A stretch of DNA of 64,000 nucleotides. Origin: Tribonema minus (taxonomy: Eukaryota > Sar > Xanthophyceae > Tribonematales > Tribonemataceae). Made by a program: the position numbers and the translations under genes. Location of the stretch: assembly GCA_017506865.1 (NCBI GenBank), contig JAFCMP010000066.1, positions 1 to 64,000 on the forward strand, read 5' to 3'. The notes under the pieces were generated by a model. The model was given only the letters and a program-made list of their open reading frames with translations. It had not been told where the DNA came from and ran no database searches. Positions 19,501-31,937 of the stretch are shown in pieces; the first letter of the stretch is position 1, and each line of letters opens with the position of its first letter.

Positions 19501-20017
19501 TTGTGTTGAGAATGTGGTTTTTGTGAGTGTTGAGCACTGGCTTCCTTCTGCTCCCCACCAAACATATCGGGACTGTGCTATGTATGTACTTAGTGTACTT
19601 GAAGTCTTTGGCGAGCTTGAAATTGAGCTCATAGGTTGCAAGCTTATGAAGTTGCAAGCAGCGGTATGTTCCAACTTTGCCTGTGCCATCAGAGTCTCAG
19701 GCTTAGCCGTCAATTGTGCTGTACTGTTCGTGGCGCATGAGCAAAGCAGAAGAAGCCCGTTGATGGCAGCGGCAGCAGTGCTCATTCACGTGCTACAGTG
19801 CTCATCCGCGTGCTACAAGCCAAAGCGTGCACAGCATTCTCCACATGTACCTGCCCCATGTGCAACTGTCACTTCATCTGTACAGTGCATGAGCACGCCT
19901 ATCACGCTCTGACCCCCCCCCCCCACCCCCACCCCTTTCCCTTTTCAACAGGCGCCCACCGCCGCGCCAGTGCTGCGGCGCTCCATGCTCGGCGGCGACG
20001 ATTACTTTGAGGACTGA
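13582..20017 (+). CDS. Secreted Ala-Pro-Thr-repeat protein with RR-DD-YF modules, copy 1
   Basis: I assemble nine exons: 13582-13767, 14478-14522, 15416-15463, 16626-16754, 17411-17458, 17936-18010, 18664-18723, 19402-19425 and 19952-20017. This gives 226 residues plus stop. Every exon is a multiple of three, starts and ends in phase 0, and is bounded by AG and GT. Exon 1 encodes a hydrophobic signal-peptide-like start (MVAIKWAAGMCCSACMATTA). Short exons encode linkers such as APSTAPTAAPSSAPTA. Longer ones encode modules with two Arg, acidic residues and Tyr-Phe: APIRRHLDDAMDYF, APIARRLDDEEEAYF and the ending VLRRSMLGGDDYFED. A paralogue follows at 21867. I do not recognise the family. The features suggest an extracellular or cell-surface protein with disordered, probably O-glycosylated linkers. 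The true start could be a later Met in exon 1. Confidence 0.8.
14140..15640 (+). repeat. Tandem exon-plus-intron duplication inside copy-1 gene
   Basis: About 14145-14690 and 15090-15620 are diverged direct copies (shared: aagcgagcattctcttggctt, gccgttgagatcact, agtgcagtggaatcta). Each contains one exon, APTAFTSAPSSAPTA at 14478 and APTAFYTSAPSSAPTA at 15416, with the same gtaagct donor, 938 bases apart. The intron stretch 14750-15060 also recurs at 16030-16320. This shows directly how the APT linker number grew. Confidence 0.85.
16755..17120 (+). repeat. Three tandem copies starting at a splice donor
   Basis: Intron 4 of the copy-1 gene opens with gtgagtctaataag. The same start recurs at 16888 (gtgagtctaataag) and, diverged, at about 17015 (atgagtcgaacaag). 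Each is followed by gtgttctgg…gacaa…ggctctctgctgatgg-like sequence, in units of about 126-133 bp. The repeated donor gives at least one alternative GT site without a matching exon. Confidence 0.85.
18512..18639 (+). repeat. Two 64-bp tandem repeats in intron 6
   Basis: Two nearly identical units contain tttttgacttgaatttgt, agttgaggtggaggctgaca and gctttgtggtatgt/gactttgtggtatgt. They lie shortly before the exon at 18664. Confidence 0.9.
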
Positions 20018-21866
20018 TGCGCGTCAGCGCTCTGCGCTGCAGCCGTCAACTTCAACTCCACCAACTTCAATTCCACGCCCATCGGCCAAACAAACCGGGT
20101 CTGTCCTCGGCGGTGCAGCGCAGCGCCCGCACAGCTCGCTGCTGCCGTCCCATTGTGCCCTACTTTTCCAGGCACAGCGAGCGTGTTGCATAGCATGGGG
20201 AGGAGAGCCTTGTTGCTTCAAAGTTGTGGTCGTGCGCGTTGGCGAGCGGTGGCGCAGAGAGAGAGGGGGGGTGCGTCTGCGTACAAAATTTCGGCGCGCG
20301 TGCGCACGCGTCCGTAGCATTGTGTGCACAGTTTTGTTTTAGGCTGCCGGGTGATTCGCCGTATCGGTGCGCGCGTGTGTGTGTGTGCGGAGGATGGCCG
20401 CCAGGCGGCGCAGGCGCATCGAAATGCGGCGTCACCTCGGCAGTTTGCGTGCGTCTCTCGTTGGATGTGCCACAGCAACCCGGGGTGCCACAGCAACCCG
20501 GGGTGTGTGTGTGTGGGGCGTTGAACAGTGGCGGAGCAACCTCAACGTTGTCATGGAACCTTTTTTGCCGAATTCCCTCATCCACACGCGCGATGTCTCA
20601 TTTTTGGTTACCGCTCTAGGAGGCTCATAGGTCCACAGCTCAAAGCTAGTGTACTTCAAGTGGCATTCGCCAGTTACAAGTTACGGCCGTCGTTGCATAT
20701 TCGCCCCTCTCTAGGCAGCGCGTGCATTCGTTTATCATACATGTTACATTCTTATTACCATCGTACTTAGCCGAGCGGGCTTCTTTTGCGCCACTGCATC
20801 TGCGCTGACTGCGTGCGTGTGCATGTGGGCATTCTCCAACTTTAAGTTGTGAGACTCAGTCAGGACACAGAAGGTTTGAACTTTGAGGAAGTGTACCTAC
20901 CATGTGCCCACATAATAATTGCCGGTAAAGGTGCAAGTATTTCCCGCGTCTTGTTGCTAGCTATAGTCTCTCAAGACTGGCCTCTTGGAGAGGACGTGCT
21001 TTTTTTCGTGCGTGCAGGGGGGCTAGCCTTCATCTGATTTGCACCATACGGGATGAACTGCAGCACATGAGAGCGTCAGGACTCTCGTTGGGCACCCTTC
21101 CCTGTTTCTGACTGCAACTGTCATGCTATGCACCTCAGATCTCAGCGACCCATCTCACATGTGTATTGGAGGGGGGGGGGGGGGGGGGGGGAGAAAGATG
21201 ACCACGCGCGTCTCTGCGGCTCCGCATATCCAAAGCCGCCAAAGATGTACTGACATCCTCGACCTCACCTCATGAGAGGATGGTGCACACAATCCGGTTA
21301 AAGGATGCTCAACCTCATTCAATGATTTATATAAGGGTTCATACGCATTGTGAAATGGCAACTGCCAATATACCTTGAGTAGTTGGACGCCAGTCATCCT
21401 GACATTGCTGGCCGCAACATTTGGCCCTGATACGTTGTAAACATCAGCCAGTAAGGCCAGCTCGGCGCAAAGCACGGTGGACGTGTCATCAGCATGGACA
21501 TGAGCAACGTAGCATGACATCAGAGAACCACATACGTCTCTGCGTCAAGATCGTCCCACTGTCTTGAATTCAGAATTGACCATCCAAATGGTTTTTTTTT
21601 TTTAAAAAGCTCGCGATGATCCGCATGTCTCAGCTTTCGTACCCCCAAAGAACTTTCCTTACCTGTCGAAATAATTCTCGGCATAATGAACTGCTTCCCA
21701 GCCTTCTGTACAGCAACCTGGCCTGCCGCTGGAGCAGGCGTGGGTGCGGGCACGTAGAGGTGGGGCTACTGGTTGCAAGGCGCTGCGGAGGCAAAGACTG
21801 CCGAGCCTACTCAGCTCTCGATCTGGTGCTCGCAGCTCGCATTCCTGAATCCGCAAAGTGACCACC
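20018..21866. other. Intergenic region between the two secreted-protein genes
   Basis: No gene was supported. It holds an 18-bp tandem pair (tgccacagcaacccgggg, 20468-20503), a G-run of about 20 at 21171-21191, and the presumed promoter of the next gene. Open frames on both strands overlap each other and lack start context or splice signals. Confidence 0.5.
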
Positions 21867-24800
21867 ATGGCACCAAGATGTCTGTGCGTACTGGCTGCAG
21901 CGTTGTGTAGTCTGGCGGGCGCCAGCGACACGGACTACTTTGGTGGCGCCAGCAGCGCTCACGGACTCGCTTTGCATCGCCTCGCTGAGAGCTTGAGGGA
22001 TCTAGCGACAACAGAGGCTCCCACTGCGGTGAGTGCAACGTCGGTGGGGCACACGGTAGGCAGCGAGTTTGCAGACACAAGAAGCACGCACATTTGAGTA
22101 TGCAGTTTGCTGGCGCGTGTTTACCTTAGCTATGCGGTATCCCGCAATTTCATGTCAAGAACACAGCTCTAGCGCGAACTTGCGGAGAGCGGCATTTTTA
22201 CCGGCAATGGCTTATATCGGCCTTGAAGCTTCGTGCAGCAGCGGCACACGAGCATCTGTGGCTTGTGTCATGATATTGTGTCGATCACGCTGCGTCACAG
22301 CTGCTGTAGCCAGCTGACAGCGCAGGTGCCGGCCTGCCGGCAGTCCCTGGATGTTCCGTCTTATCGTGCTCACACACACACGGGTTTTTTGGTGCCCTAC
22401 TTGGTGCGACAGTGGCTGAAAGGTGCTTGGTGCTAGGGGCTTGATGTTTCACCTCCATGTTCAACAATCATTGTCAAAGCAAAGCAGACAACAACATACT
22501 ATCCTGCATTTTTTTTTCACGTGAAGCTCTAGCCCTGCAATCTTACCGGGCGAAGTGGATATACAGCAGATTCTGCGCCCGGATTGCATCGGCATCACTG
22601 CTCACAAATGTGTGGCATTGTGCCGGCCTACGCAGGCACCGACGGCAGCGCCAACCAGTGCGCCAACCAATGCACCAACCAGCGTACCTACCAGTGCACC
22701 CTCAGCGGTAAGCGCCACCGTTACTCGCAGTTTTTTTAATTCGTCAACTCTTCGACCCTGTCACAATCGGCCCAGCCCTTAAACCAGTAAGCGGCGCTGA
22801 CACGCGCTATTGGTCACGCTAGAGCACACTCACCCGCTTCCATTGATGTGCACAAAACCTGCCAACTCGACTTGGTAACACCAATAAATAACCTGAGCTA
22901 ACTGCCAGCTTGAGATAGAACTGCTGCCACCGTGTTTTTCGTATGCTTGCACCCACCCCGTTTTTCACACATATGCTTCCACAAGGTGTCCTGCAGGCAG
23001 CAATGCTCAGCTGCACGGTGGGACGCTCTCGACACTGACTTCATATCTCGTACCGCATGCAGCTTTTTGTAGCTATCTGAACTCTTGAGCTCATGCTCGT
23101 CACATGGATATCAGACAGTGATGTTGCCGATCGCGTTTGCCGACCCTCCTGCCGCTGCAGCATGTCAACCAGCATGCGCCGTGTCAAGCTGTCTTGTCAA
23201 TGATTGCATACTCATTTTCAAAGTACACTGTGCATGCGAGCTTCACAGTGCGCTGGAGCAAACGCCTGAGAAAGCACACACAGAGTCACTGAAAGAGCCG
23301 CTTGGCATGACGTGTACGATCGCATGCGCGGAGGGACAGGCACGGGATGTGACAGTGAGACAAACGGTAATGAATTTGGTATTGAATGACATGCTTCAAT
23401 GTACACTTGGTAGGCCTGGCACACATGTCGACAAAGGGCTTGATCACTTTGAGCATTGATTCAGGGCAGACAGAAAGACGCAATGCTGTGCAACCTCAGG
23501 TGCTTGTGAGCCGAGGGAGCCTAAAAGTCCTACAGCATCGTACGGATTATTCGTTTACAAAGGCGGTGGTGGAGAGGGCGCAAGGCAGTGAGTGAGGCTC
23601 AGACAGCGGTCATGAAGGCGGTGATGATCAACAACTGTGAAGGGTATGTATGTAAGCCGTGCGCCGCTGTCCAGCGCAAGCGCGCGCGACTGTCACTGCG
23701 TCACCCCAGAAAAGGCTGGTCTCTTGAAGTATCAGAGTGAGAATTAGACTGAAGATGCGGCAAAGGCGGGGCTAAGTGGTGCTGCCAAGCGCAGCAGCGA
23801 CGGCGCCTACCCACACAGCGCGCTGCAGCCTTGAAGTTGCGGTCTTTCCGCATCAGCAGAACCTCAACTCTAGTTACAACCGGTGACTCACCCCTCACCC
23901 CCCCCCCCTCCCCATACTGAGCGCCGCCGCAGGCCCCCGCAGAGCGCCGCCTGGACGTCAACGACACCTACTTTGGGGGGCGCGATGCAGCGGAGCAGCG
24001 CGATCTCTGGGACGACGAGCACCCTGAGGATTCTGGCGACTGCGCCCCCACCCCCGAGCCGAGCTGTACCCCCGAGCCGGTCCCCTCGTGCGAACCTACG
24101 CCCCCGCCGGAGACGGCCAGCGCTCCCGTGAGTACTTTATTTGCTTCCGCTTGAGGGGCGGACACCCTACAAAACACGCAAAATATGCAACTCGTGTACA
24201 CATGTGCTGGTATGTTGCAGCTGTACTATTCGTTTCACAGTTCCCGACCCCACTTTTCTGGATTTTGCGCTAAAACACATCAGCGAGCGCGCCACTGTGA
24301 CCTGATACAGCTTGCGACGCAGGAGCAGTTGATCAGAGCCGTCTTAAGCAATTCCAAGGATGTGCTCATGATTAGTCAGCCTATCAGAGGGCTGCACAGC
24401 GCGTGCTGTTTGTGGTGACTTGTGCGCATTCCAGGCGAAAAGTGCCTTCACAAAACGGGGAGAAGCTAATGTCCTCAACCATGCGCTGCCTCCGTGAGCG
24501 CTGCTAAGCAAAGTGGTAGCCTGCCAGTGTGAAATCGGGACCATAGAAGCCGATTTTCAATTGGTGCTCATGGTCAAAAGTTATCACTGTCGTCGCCAGC
24601 ACCTCCGTCTCTGCGCGGTACTAAACGTTCGAAAATGAGCGCAAAAAAAAACAGCCCGAAACGACGCAGGAGGCCTGAGCACAAACAACGACGCAGGAGA
24701 ATAGGTACACCGCGCGATAACGATGGATCTCTCACGCTCTGCATATCTGTGTCATTAGGCTGAGACGTAGCGGTGGCATCCCTCAAATTTGCGTGGAAAT

Positions 24801-26365
24801 TCACCGAGTCGTTCGCGAGCAATGGCTGCTTAAAAAATGGAGCGACTTTGAGCACAACAATGCAGAAGAATGGAGATACCGCGCGATAGGGATGATCTCG
24901 GCACGCTCGCTGTATTTGTATACGTAGGCTGACATGTGGCAATGGCAACCCACGAAATTGCATGCAAAACCATCAGAGCGTTTGCAAGTTACGGCTGGTT
25001 GAAAATTGTGGACGGCAAATTTTTAGTATAATGGAATAGTAGCTCACGAGTACCGCGGTTGTGTGATTGGGCCTTTGGTCTGTGTGGTGTATGCTGTCGC
25101 TCTAGGCTTCTAGTGGTTTTGTGTTGCGAGACTGCGCGGGTGCTTTCGTGCGCGTGTACAGTTTCAGTGTGCTCGCCGTGCAGCATGAGCCTCACTATGA
25201 TGACATAGGTAGGTAGGTATCATATCGTGTATGCTGCAGCGTCCTCAACTAGTTGCTCGAAAGGTGCAGTAGTTTGCCTCGATGGTCGCGCATAGTGTGC
25301 GGTTGTTGTAGGCGCTGTGATGGTGATAGGGTATGCTTACATCGCCGTTGGAGTATGATGTAGTATGTGTATGTATCATGCTGTGTGTGAGAGTTCTTAC
25401 CCCCATGCATGGTCGTCCCACTAGGCTGGAAGATCGTGACAGTCGCCATTGAGTGTTGTACGATGAATGGTCTCGTGTGTCAGGCGCTGTCATGGCTATA
25501 GGTTGTGCTTACATCGCCGCTTGAGGGAGGTATGTATGGAACAGGTATGTGGGTATCATGCGGTGTGCGAGGACCTACCCCCATGCATGGTCATTCCACC
25601 AGGGTTAACCTAGGATGAGGGTTACACGTTCACACTTGGACAAGCAGCTGAGGCCAATGCGCCTTGGCGATGCCTTGATGGAAGCGTGCGCCACTGAACA
25701 TTAGCGCCGCTTACATTCTACAAACTGCACCCCCCAATCATCGCTGTTAAGTGGTCAGCGCCACTTGCTACGCTCCATGCACAATACCACAAAGGTGGAC
25801 GAAATACCACCTGCATCAGATGGGGGAGCGGGGCAAGGGCGATGACTTTTGCACAAGGAAAGCGGGTGATATGCCTACATTACATACCCTATACCTGCTG
25901 AGCATCATCATAGCGCACGTGATGTGCGTACATACCCTATGCTTGCTGAGCATCATCGTAGTGCGCTCATGCAACAGCGCATCTGCCGCACCGCACGCAC
26001 CAACGCTGCGTCTCGCGGTTGAAATGGCACTTCTGCCTGCGCCACGCTCCCTGAGCAGCGCTGCACCATGCGCCCTCGCTGAGCGCTGACACATAGTGAA
26101 CTTCAACGGAGCTTGAATGAAGTGAAGTTGTCCATGGTGTATCGTAGTCCACCATGCCTTCCGCAGTTGATTTGTGCAGCCCACTTGTTTGCTCGTCTTG
26201 ACACGCGGAAGTGTGTTCGTGCTCACCGAGTGCAGCACCAGCACCAACAGGGTCTGCGGCCGCGGCCCAGTGCAGCAACGGAGGCGACGGCTGCGGTCAA
26301 GCGCCGCTGCGGCGGGGACGATTCAACGCCGTGGCGGCCATGTACCTTCAAAAACATGCTTCAGT

Positions 26366-26397
<32 letters not shown>

Positions 26398-29300
26398 TGC
26401 CGCGTGCTCTGTCACCACTGCCTGTCATCTTGGAATTGACCTGATGTCTCACACTCGGACTCTCTTTCCGTTATTTTGCTGCTCCCAGGACGTTACGACT
26501 GCACCTACTTCAAGTCCAACTTCAAGTCCGACCGTGGCGCCCACCAGTGCACCCTCCTCTGCGCCCTCTGCGGTGAGCTCCACTTGCGCTTTATGATATC
26601 ATGAGGTTGTTTGTGTGATGGCTGACATAGCCAATGCACGCGCTCTCAGGGGGACCTCTACGCACAAAGTATAACGAAAGTCGTAAGCAGCTGCAGCGTT
26701 GTGTGCATCTGTTCCCCTGCGTGCACCGCCACCTCTGCAATGAAAAGCGTGCCGAACTGACAGATTAAGCCGGCGGCGATCATGATGAGGTTCGCCCGCT
26801 CAGCAGTCAGGTGCAGCATTGTTTGCGGAGTTAAGTGCGCTCCACGTTTAGGTGGGCGTAGGGGGAGCTTCACTGCAGAGTTTTGGTGGGGTGAACACTT
26901 TCTTTACTAAGCCCCCCCCGCACCCCCTTTCCCCTAGTGTCTACTGGTGTGATCGGCAGCCTACTGTTCTACACGCCTCACCTGCAATGGCCAGCGATCT
27001 TATGTGCACTCTGCTGGACTTGCACACACTACCACGGGCATGTGCCCGCCCGCACACAAGCTGTGATGACATGAACGTTTCATATATAGATGCAGAAGTG
27101 GCCTTTGCGTGGCAGAGCCACAATGTGCGCTTGGCCTTACGGCCCTGACACCCCATTCATGCTTCTCGCTGGGACACCCGCCGCTGACTTGTACAACGCG
27201 CGATTCACAGCAGCAACAGCAGCGCTGCTCGACACAGATGCCGCTGATATCCGCGCATACGCGCTGCAAATCGTCACGCGGGCCCGCCGCTCCGCACACT
27301 AAACTTCAAAACCAAAGTTCAACAAAAGTAGCAGCCCCGCTCGATGCAGAAGCACCCCTTGCGTGCCAAGCGCGCCCGCCCCAAGTGCTCACAAATACCC
27401 CCCAAATGTGGCAGCCCCGCTCGATGCAGAAGCAATCCTTGCGTGCCAAGCGCCCCCGCCCAGATAGCTCTTTGAAAAAGAAAACCTTTTTTTGTGCTAC
27501 CCCCCGACTGAGCGCTGCCGCAGGCCCCCGCTGCGCGCCGCCTTGACGATGATGACGGCGAGACCTACTTCAAGACCTACTTCGCAGAGGCTGCCCTAGC
27601 GCTAGGGCTAGGCGAACACCGCGATCTCACCGACGACGGGTCTGGTGACTGCACCCCTACCCCCGAACCGGCCCCCTCGTGTGAGCCTACCCCCACTCCA
27701 GGGCCCGAGTACAGCCCTGTAAGTGCAAAGAGGGGCACATATTGTGCATCTGGCGTGCTGCAGTGTGTGTGTGTGTCTGTGGCCCTTCTCGCCTGATCTC
27801 GAGAGCAGTCGAGTCGATCGTGCGCGAATAAATGGGTGTCAGTTAGCGTTGCTGTGCGCGGCGGGTTTGCGTGTGAGTCTGTGCTGTTGTCCACTTGATC
27901 TCAAGAGCAGCCGAGTCGAGCGTGCGGGAACGAAAATGGGGTTGAGTCCGTGCTGCTGTGTCAATCGGACCTCGTGTCCAGTGGCGCAACATGTGTTATA
28001 GTCAGCGCTTTCCTCAGCGGGGTCCAGAGTGTGCGTTTGAGTGCGCGAGATGGGCGGCGTGTCCGCCTCGCGATTGAAATTTGCGGTGATGTTGAAGATC
28101 GTGGCACATGCGCTTGTGAAGCACACACCGCAGAGCGTTGACATCGTGCCAGGGTAGTGGGCCATGCCATATCCCACCCTCAATGAGTGAATGCAGGGGG
28201 TAATAGATCTGCTGAGCACTGCTGCAGGTGACACAACCCCCTGAAGACCTCTGTCCTGCCCCACGACATTTGTTTGTCATAGGTCAAGTGACGGTATCAA
28301 ATAATGGGTTGGGATTCTGCTGGCGACTTGCACTTCAAAACACGATCGCACCAAAACTCTTTTCATATGCCATGAACTTCCCAAATGGCATGTGCCCCCC
28401 ACTGCACAGAGCAGCGAGCATCGTGCGGCGCAAGCAGCTTCGGGAGGGGCAGCCAGCATCCGCCCATGTTAATTGATGATAACTCACTTTCAGTGTCACT
28501 GAATGAGCTGCCAGGACTTGCAACGCGCTGTCGCTGACATTGCGCGCATTGCTGCTGCGTGTGTGTCCAGGACGCCGTCCCAACTTCAAGTCCTACTTCA
28601 AGTCCTACTTCAAGCCCCACCACCGCGCCAACTTCCGCGCCGACCACCGCACCAACGGGATCTCCGACCACGGTACGCCCCTGCTGCCCCCCCCCCCCCC
28701 CTCCCCTTGTACCATATGTACACCAACGCTTCCAGGATTTTCATTCTCGATTTCGTGAGAAGGTCATTTGATGCTAACATGGATGACAGAGCAGCATGGC
28801 ACAGAGCTGCCCGCTTTTAGTGCCCACTGGCTCGCACGTGGCAAATGCCGGCGCGGCGCTTCTGTGCTTTCGTTCGTTGCGATCCAGCCGTTCAGGCACT
28901 TGTGTGCTCTTCTTCTTTGGTATATACTATCCAGCCATTCCGGCACGTAGGCAATATACTGAGCTTAAGATCGCGGCTTGAACGCAGCACTGAGGCAAAG
29001 CGCCGTTAGACTGATGCACTCATGACCTGAAGCCACAAAGTCATCTCCAGTGTTTTACTACAGTCGCTGCAGACCTTAGGTTTAAAATTAGGGTTAGGGT
29101 CCTTTGGTTTGGTTTAGGGCCCTGCACCTCTGTGTTTTGCTGCAGTCCCTGTACCTTAGGGTATAGGCTAGGGTTAAAGTGAGGGCCCTGCACCTTTGAC
29201 GTTTCATCATCGCCTGCGCCGTGGTCAGATAACAGCGCTGCACTCACCGATGGCTAGGTTTAGGGTTAAGGTCAGGACTACAGTTAGGGTTAGGGTTTAC

Positions 29301-31416
29301 GGTCAGAATTAGGGCAGCAGCGAAGGGTACGGGTTAGGGTTAGGCGACTGTTCAATAACCTCAACTTCATCGCCAGGCCCACCTGATGTCCCTCCTCCTG
29401 CCAACCTCCGTGCATGCCTCTTTCACATAGCGCGTGCAGCGGTGGTGAATCATGTAGGAGGGAAATGGTCTTGGAAAAGCCTGTGACACAAAGCAGCACA
29501 ACAGTTGAACATGGAAACAAATCACAAGATCGTAGAGCTCTAGGTGACAAAGTGTGGTAAGTCGCAAAAGCCTTTCACTTATAAGTGGTCGCCGCTGCTG
29601 CGTCAATTGGCCACAAGTCAAACAGTGCCATCATATCCACAGGAGCCAAAAGGCTTCAGTGAGCAAGCTTTTTAGCTTCCGAGTCAGTGAAACTCACGCA
29701 GAATGCCTTTGCTGAGCGCTGCAGGCCCCCTTTGCGCGGCGCGCGGAAGAAGAATCGCAAGACTACTTCAAGGAAGTTGCGGGCAGCGAGCGGCGCCGCG
29801 CCACAGACTCCGACTCGCACTCAGACTCCCCCTCATGCGAGCCCACCCCCCAGCCCAGCTGCGCCGACCCGATTCCCATAGGGGCAGACGCGACGGGGTC
29901 ACCCACAGCGGTATGTATGTATAGTGCAATAAGGTTAGGGTTAGGATCGGTAATTAAGTGTTCTCTAGCCCTGGTGTTCGTTTAGCGGTATGGCCCAGTC
30001 TATAGACGACTGCCAATTCTTAGTCGGGACGGGGCCTTTGGTCGCATACGGTTGAGGCTGTGTCTCAGTAGGTATTGTGCGATAGGATGAGGGTTAGGGC
30101 TGGTGTTGGTGCTTCAATGGTATTGGTGTTTCAGACGGTTGAGGGTTCGGGGCGGGAGCGATTTATGCCTTTGCGGCTGGTGCAACGAAGCGACCGTGAT
30201 GCGTCGACCGAGCATTCTGCTGCTTTCTGTTGGCGTGCAAGTACGCACCCCTCCGACACACGTGCAGGGACCCCTTTGGTGATGGAGTGCCAGGGTCGCG
30301 TGCTGTACTCGTATTGACCTGTACAGTTGTACCTGTAGAATCGTGTGCAGCGTGCACGCGTGGCGGATTGAGTCACCTGCGCATGCGGGCTTGTCACCTT
30401 CCTCCGCCCACCGGCCACTGTGTATGTCATTCGTGCGGCCTGTGCCCAAGCAGGGTCGCTACTGTTTCAGACCAAGTTTGCTACTTTAGAACTTGAAGTG
30501 CTGCTCTGTCTTGTTTCTTTACCGCACCCATGTGATCAGCGCTGGACGACCTTGCTGCTGCACTGCTCCGAGGTGCCTCGTGCCGCTGAGCTCATGTGTT
30601 TGAACTACTGTTGTCAACTACTTCAACTTGAAGTTGAAGTGGTCAGGGTCACTACCCGCTGCGCGGTGCATGCCTGCGTGGCCATTGGAATTAGCTGTAT
30701 GTGCGCTGCACCGCTCATCTGCGACTGCTTGCGCTGCTGCATGCGTTTGCGTCCCTTCAGAGCCCGACGTCGGCGCCGACCACATCCCCAACTTCAGCGC
30801 CCTCCGTGGTAAGATGCCGCGATCTGACTGAGCCACTTGCAACCACTGATTATGTAAACGAGCACCTGGTCTGCTCTTGTAGCATGGCTGCTCTTGTAGC
30901 AAGTGTCACTCGGATCATGTGGCTTTCTTTGCAGCTCGAGCGAGCATCACCAGCAAGTGCCTGCAAGCCTGCGCAAGTCTGCAAGAGGACCATGGGTCAC
31001 GCAAGTACCTGCAAGTCCTCTATATTTGCGTGAAGGACCATGGTGGTCACGCCTTCATGGTTTCTGCACCTGTAAGGATGTGCCCCATTCAACATCATGC
31101 TGTAGGGTAAGGGTTAGGGTTAGGGTGTGGTCACCGACTCGTACAGACAATTGGCGTAAGTTGCGTGCGTGTTGTGTAGGTTTTGCATTCCATTTAGCAA
31201 ATGCTCAATGTGTTTCTAGAGTTTACATCCCATGCAGCAACTGCGCCTGCACTGTGCTTCAAGAGCTTGTCCACTGATACTGCAAACCTTATAATAAATC
31301 ACGACGTTCACGTATCTGTTTTCTCCCCTCTCCCCCCCCCCCCCAAACAGGCCCCCACAGCCATGCCAGTGCTCCGCCGCGTCCTCACCGGCGATGAGCC
31401 CTACTTCAACGACTGA
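21867..31416 (+). CDS. Secreted Ala-Pro-Thr-repeat protein with RR-DD-YF modules, copy 2
   Basis: I assemble nine exons: 21867-22028, 22636-22707, 23933-24127, 26489-26572, 27524-27718, 28571-28672, 29725-29910, 30761-30808 and 31351-31416. This gives 369 residues plus stop, all exons phase 0 with AG/GT borders. The ATG sits in accaccATGg, ahead of a clear signal peptide (MAPRCLCVLAAALCSLAGAS). APT-linker exons (for example APTAAPTSAPTNAPTSVPTS) alternate with module exons beginning APAERRLDVNDTYF, APAARRLDDDDGETYF and APFARRAEEESQDYF. The first two are 65 codons and the third 62, and each adds a Cys-Pro tail such as PSCEPTP. The last exon mirrors copy 1: APTAMPVLRRVLTGDEPYFND. Function is unknown; a secreted matrix, scale or cell-wall protein is a guess. 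Small exons may have been missed in the 2.3-kb intron 3. Confidence 0.82.
24690..25015 (+). repeat. Diverged tandem duplication in intron 3 of copy-2 gene
   Basis: Two units of about 170 bp share accgcgcgata, ctcacgctc/ggcacgctc, taggctgaga/taggctgaca and the aaat…accatcagagcg/accgagtcgttcg stretch. They are partly decayed. Confidence 0.6.
25305..25610 (+). repeat. Second tandem duplication in intron 3 of copy-2 gene
   Basis: Two units about 172 bp apart share gcgctgt(g/c)atgg, tgcttacatcgccg, gtatcatgc(t/g)gtgtg and tacccccatgcatggtc. Confidence 0.8.
27328..27470 (+). repeat. 80-bp tandem pair in intron 4 of copy-2 gene
   Basis: The units begin at 27328 and 27408 and share gcagccccgctcgatgcaga and cttgcgtgccaagcgc. 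A third, weak relative lies at about 27088. Confidence 0.85.
29070..29345 (+). repeat. Interstitial telomere-like tract in intron 6 of copy-2 gene
   Basis: This patch is rich in ttaggg and degenerate forms (gttagggttaggg, ttagggtcc, ctagggtt). It lies deep inside a gene, so it is not a chromosome end. Similar short tracts occur near 29930, 31110, 42550, 42890, 44890, 46540, 48490, 50260, 54430, 54660 and 61060. Confidence 0.8.
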
Positions 31417-31937
31417 TTCCAGAAACTTCAAGACTTGTGGCATCGCGCTTTTCCTACCGCGGAGGTTGCCCTTTCCAACTTCAACACAGTTGTGCCCGTT
31501 TGGAGCATTACTCAACGCTCAGCAGTGCACCCCTTCACGCCTACCCCTCGCGTTAAGAACAATGCATGTTCCCGGGGGCTGCACCCCCTCGGTCTGTTTG
31601 TGAGAAGCGCTTGCGCTAGGGCTTAACCCCAACCCTGAGGCTAGGGCTTGGGGGGCTGGCAGCGCGCGCTCTGCGGTGTCTGCAACAACCCTAGATTTTT
31701 CTGGTTGCCCTACAGGCGGCGGGGGGGGCTGTGAGTTAGGGTTAGCTAGCCCTAATGACGCGTGCGCGCGCCGTGTGAACTTCACAATGTCCGTATGCAC
31801 GGTTTTGATTGTGACTACGTGGCTGCGACAGCACGGCTAGGCGGCACCGGAGCAGCAGTGTTCAGCAGCAGCAGCAGCAGCGCCTTTGTTGCTGTGTCTC
31901 ATTGATGACTGTGTTTTGTATGTGTCTTGTTGTGCAG

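Noticed and set aside
26250-26343. Possible extra exon in intron 3 of the copy-2 secreted gene
   Set aside because: An acceptor-like caacag is present and the frame is Ala-rich, but no canonical GT donor in a phase-0 position was found.
29070-29345. Telomere or chromosome end
   Set aside because: Degenerate short arrays lie inside an intron with exons on both sides.
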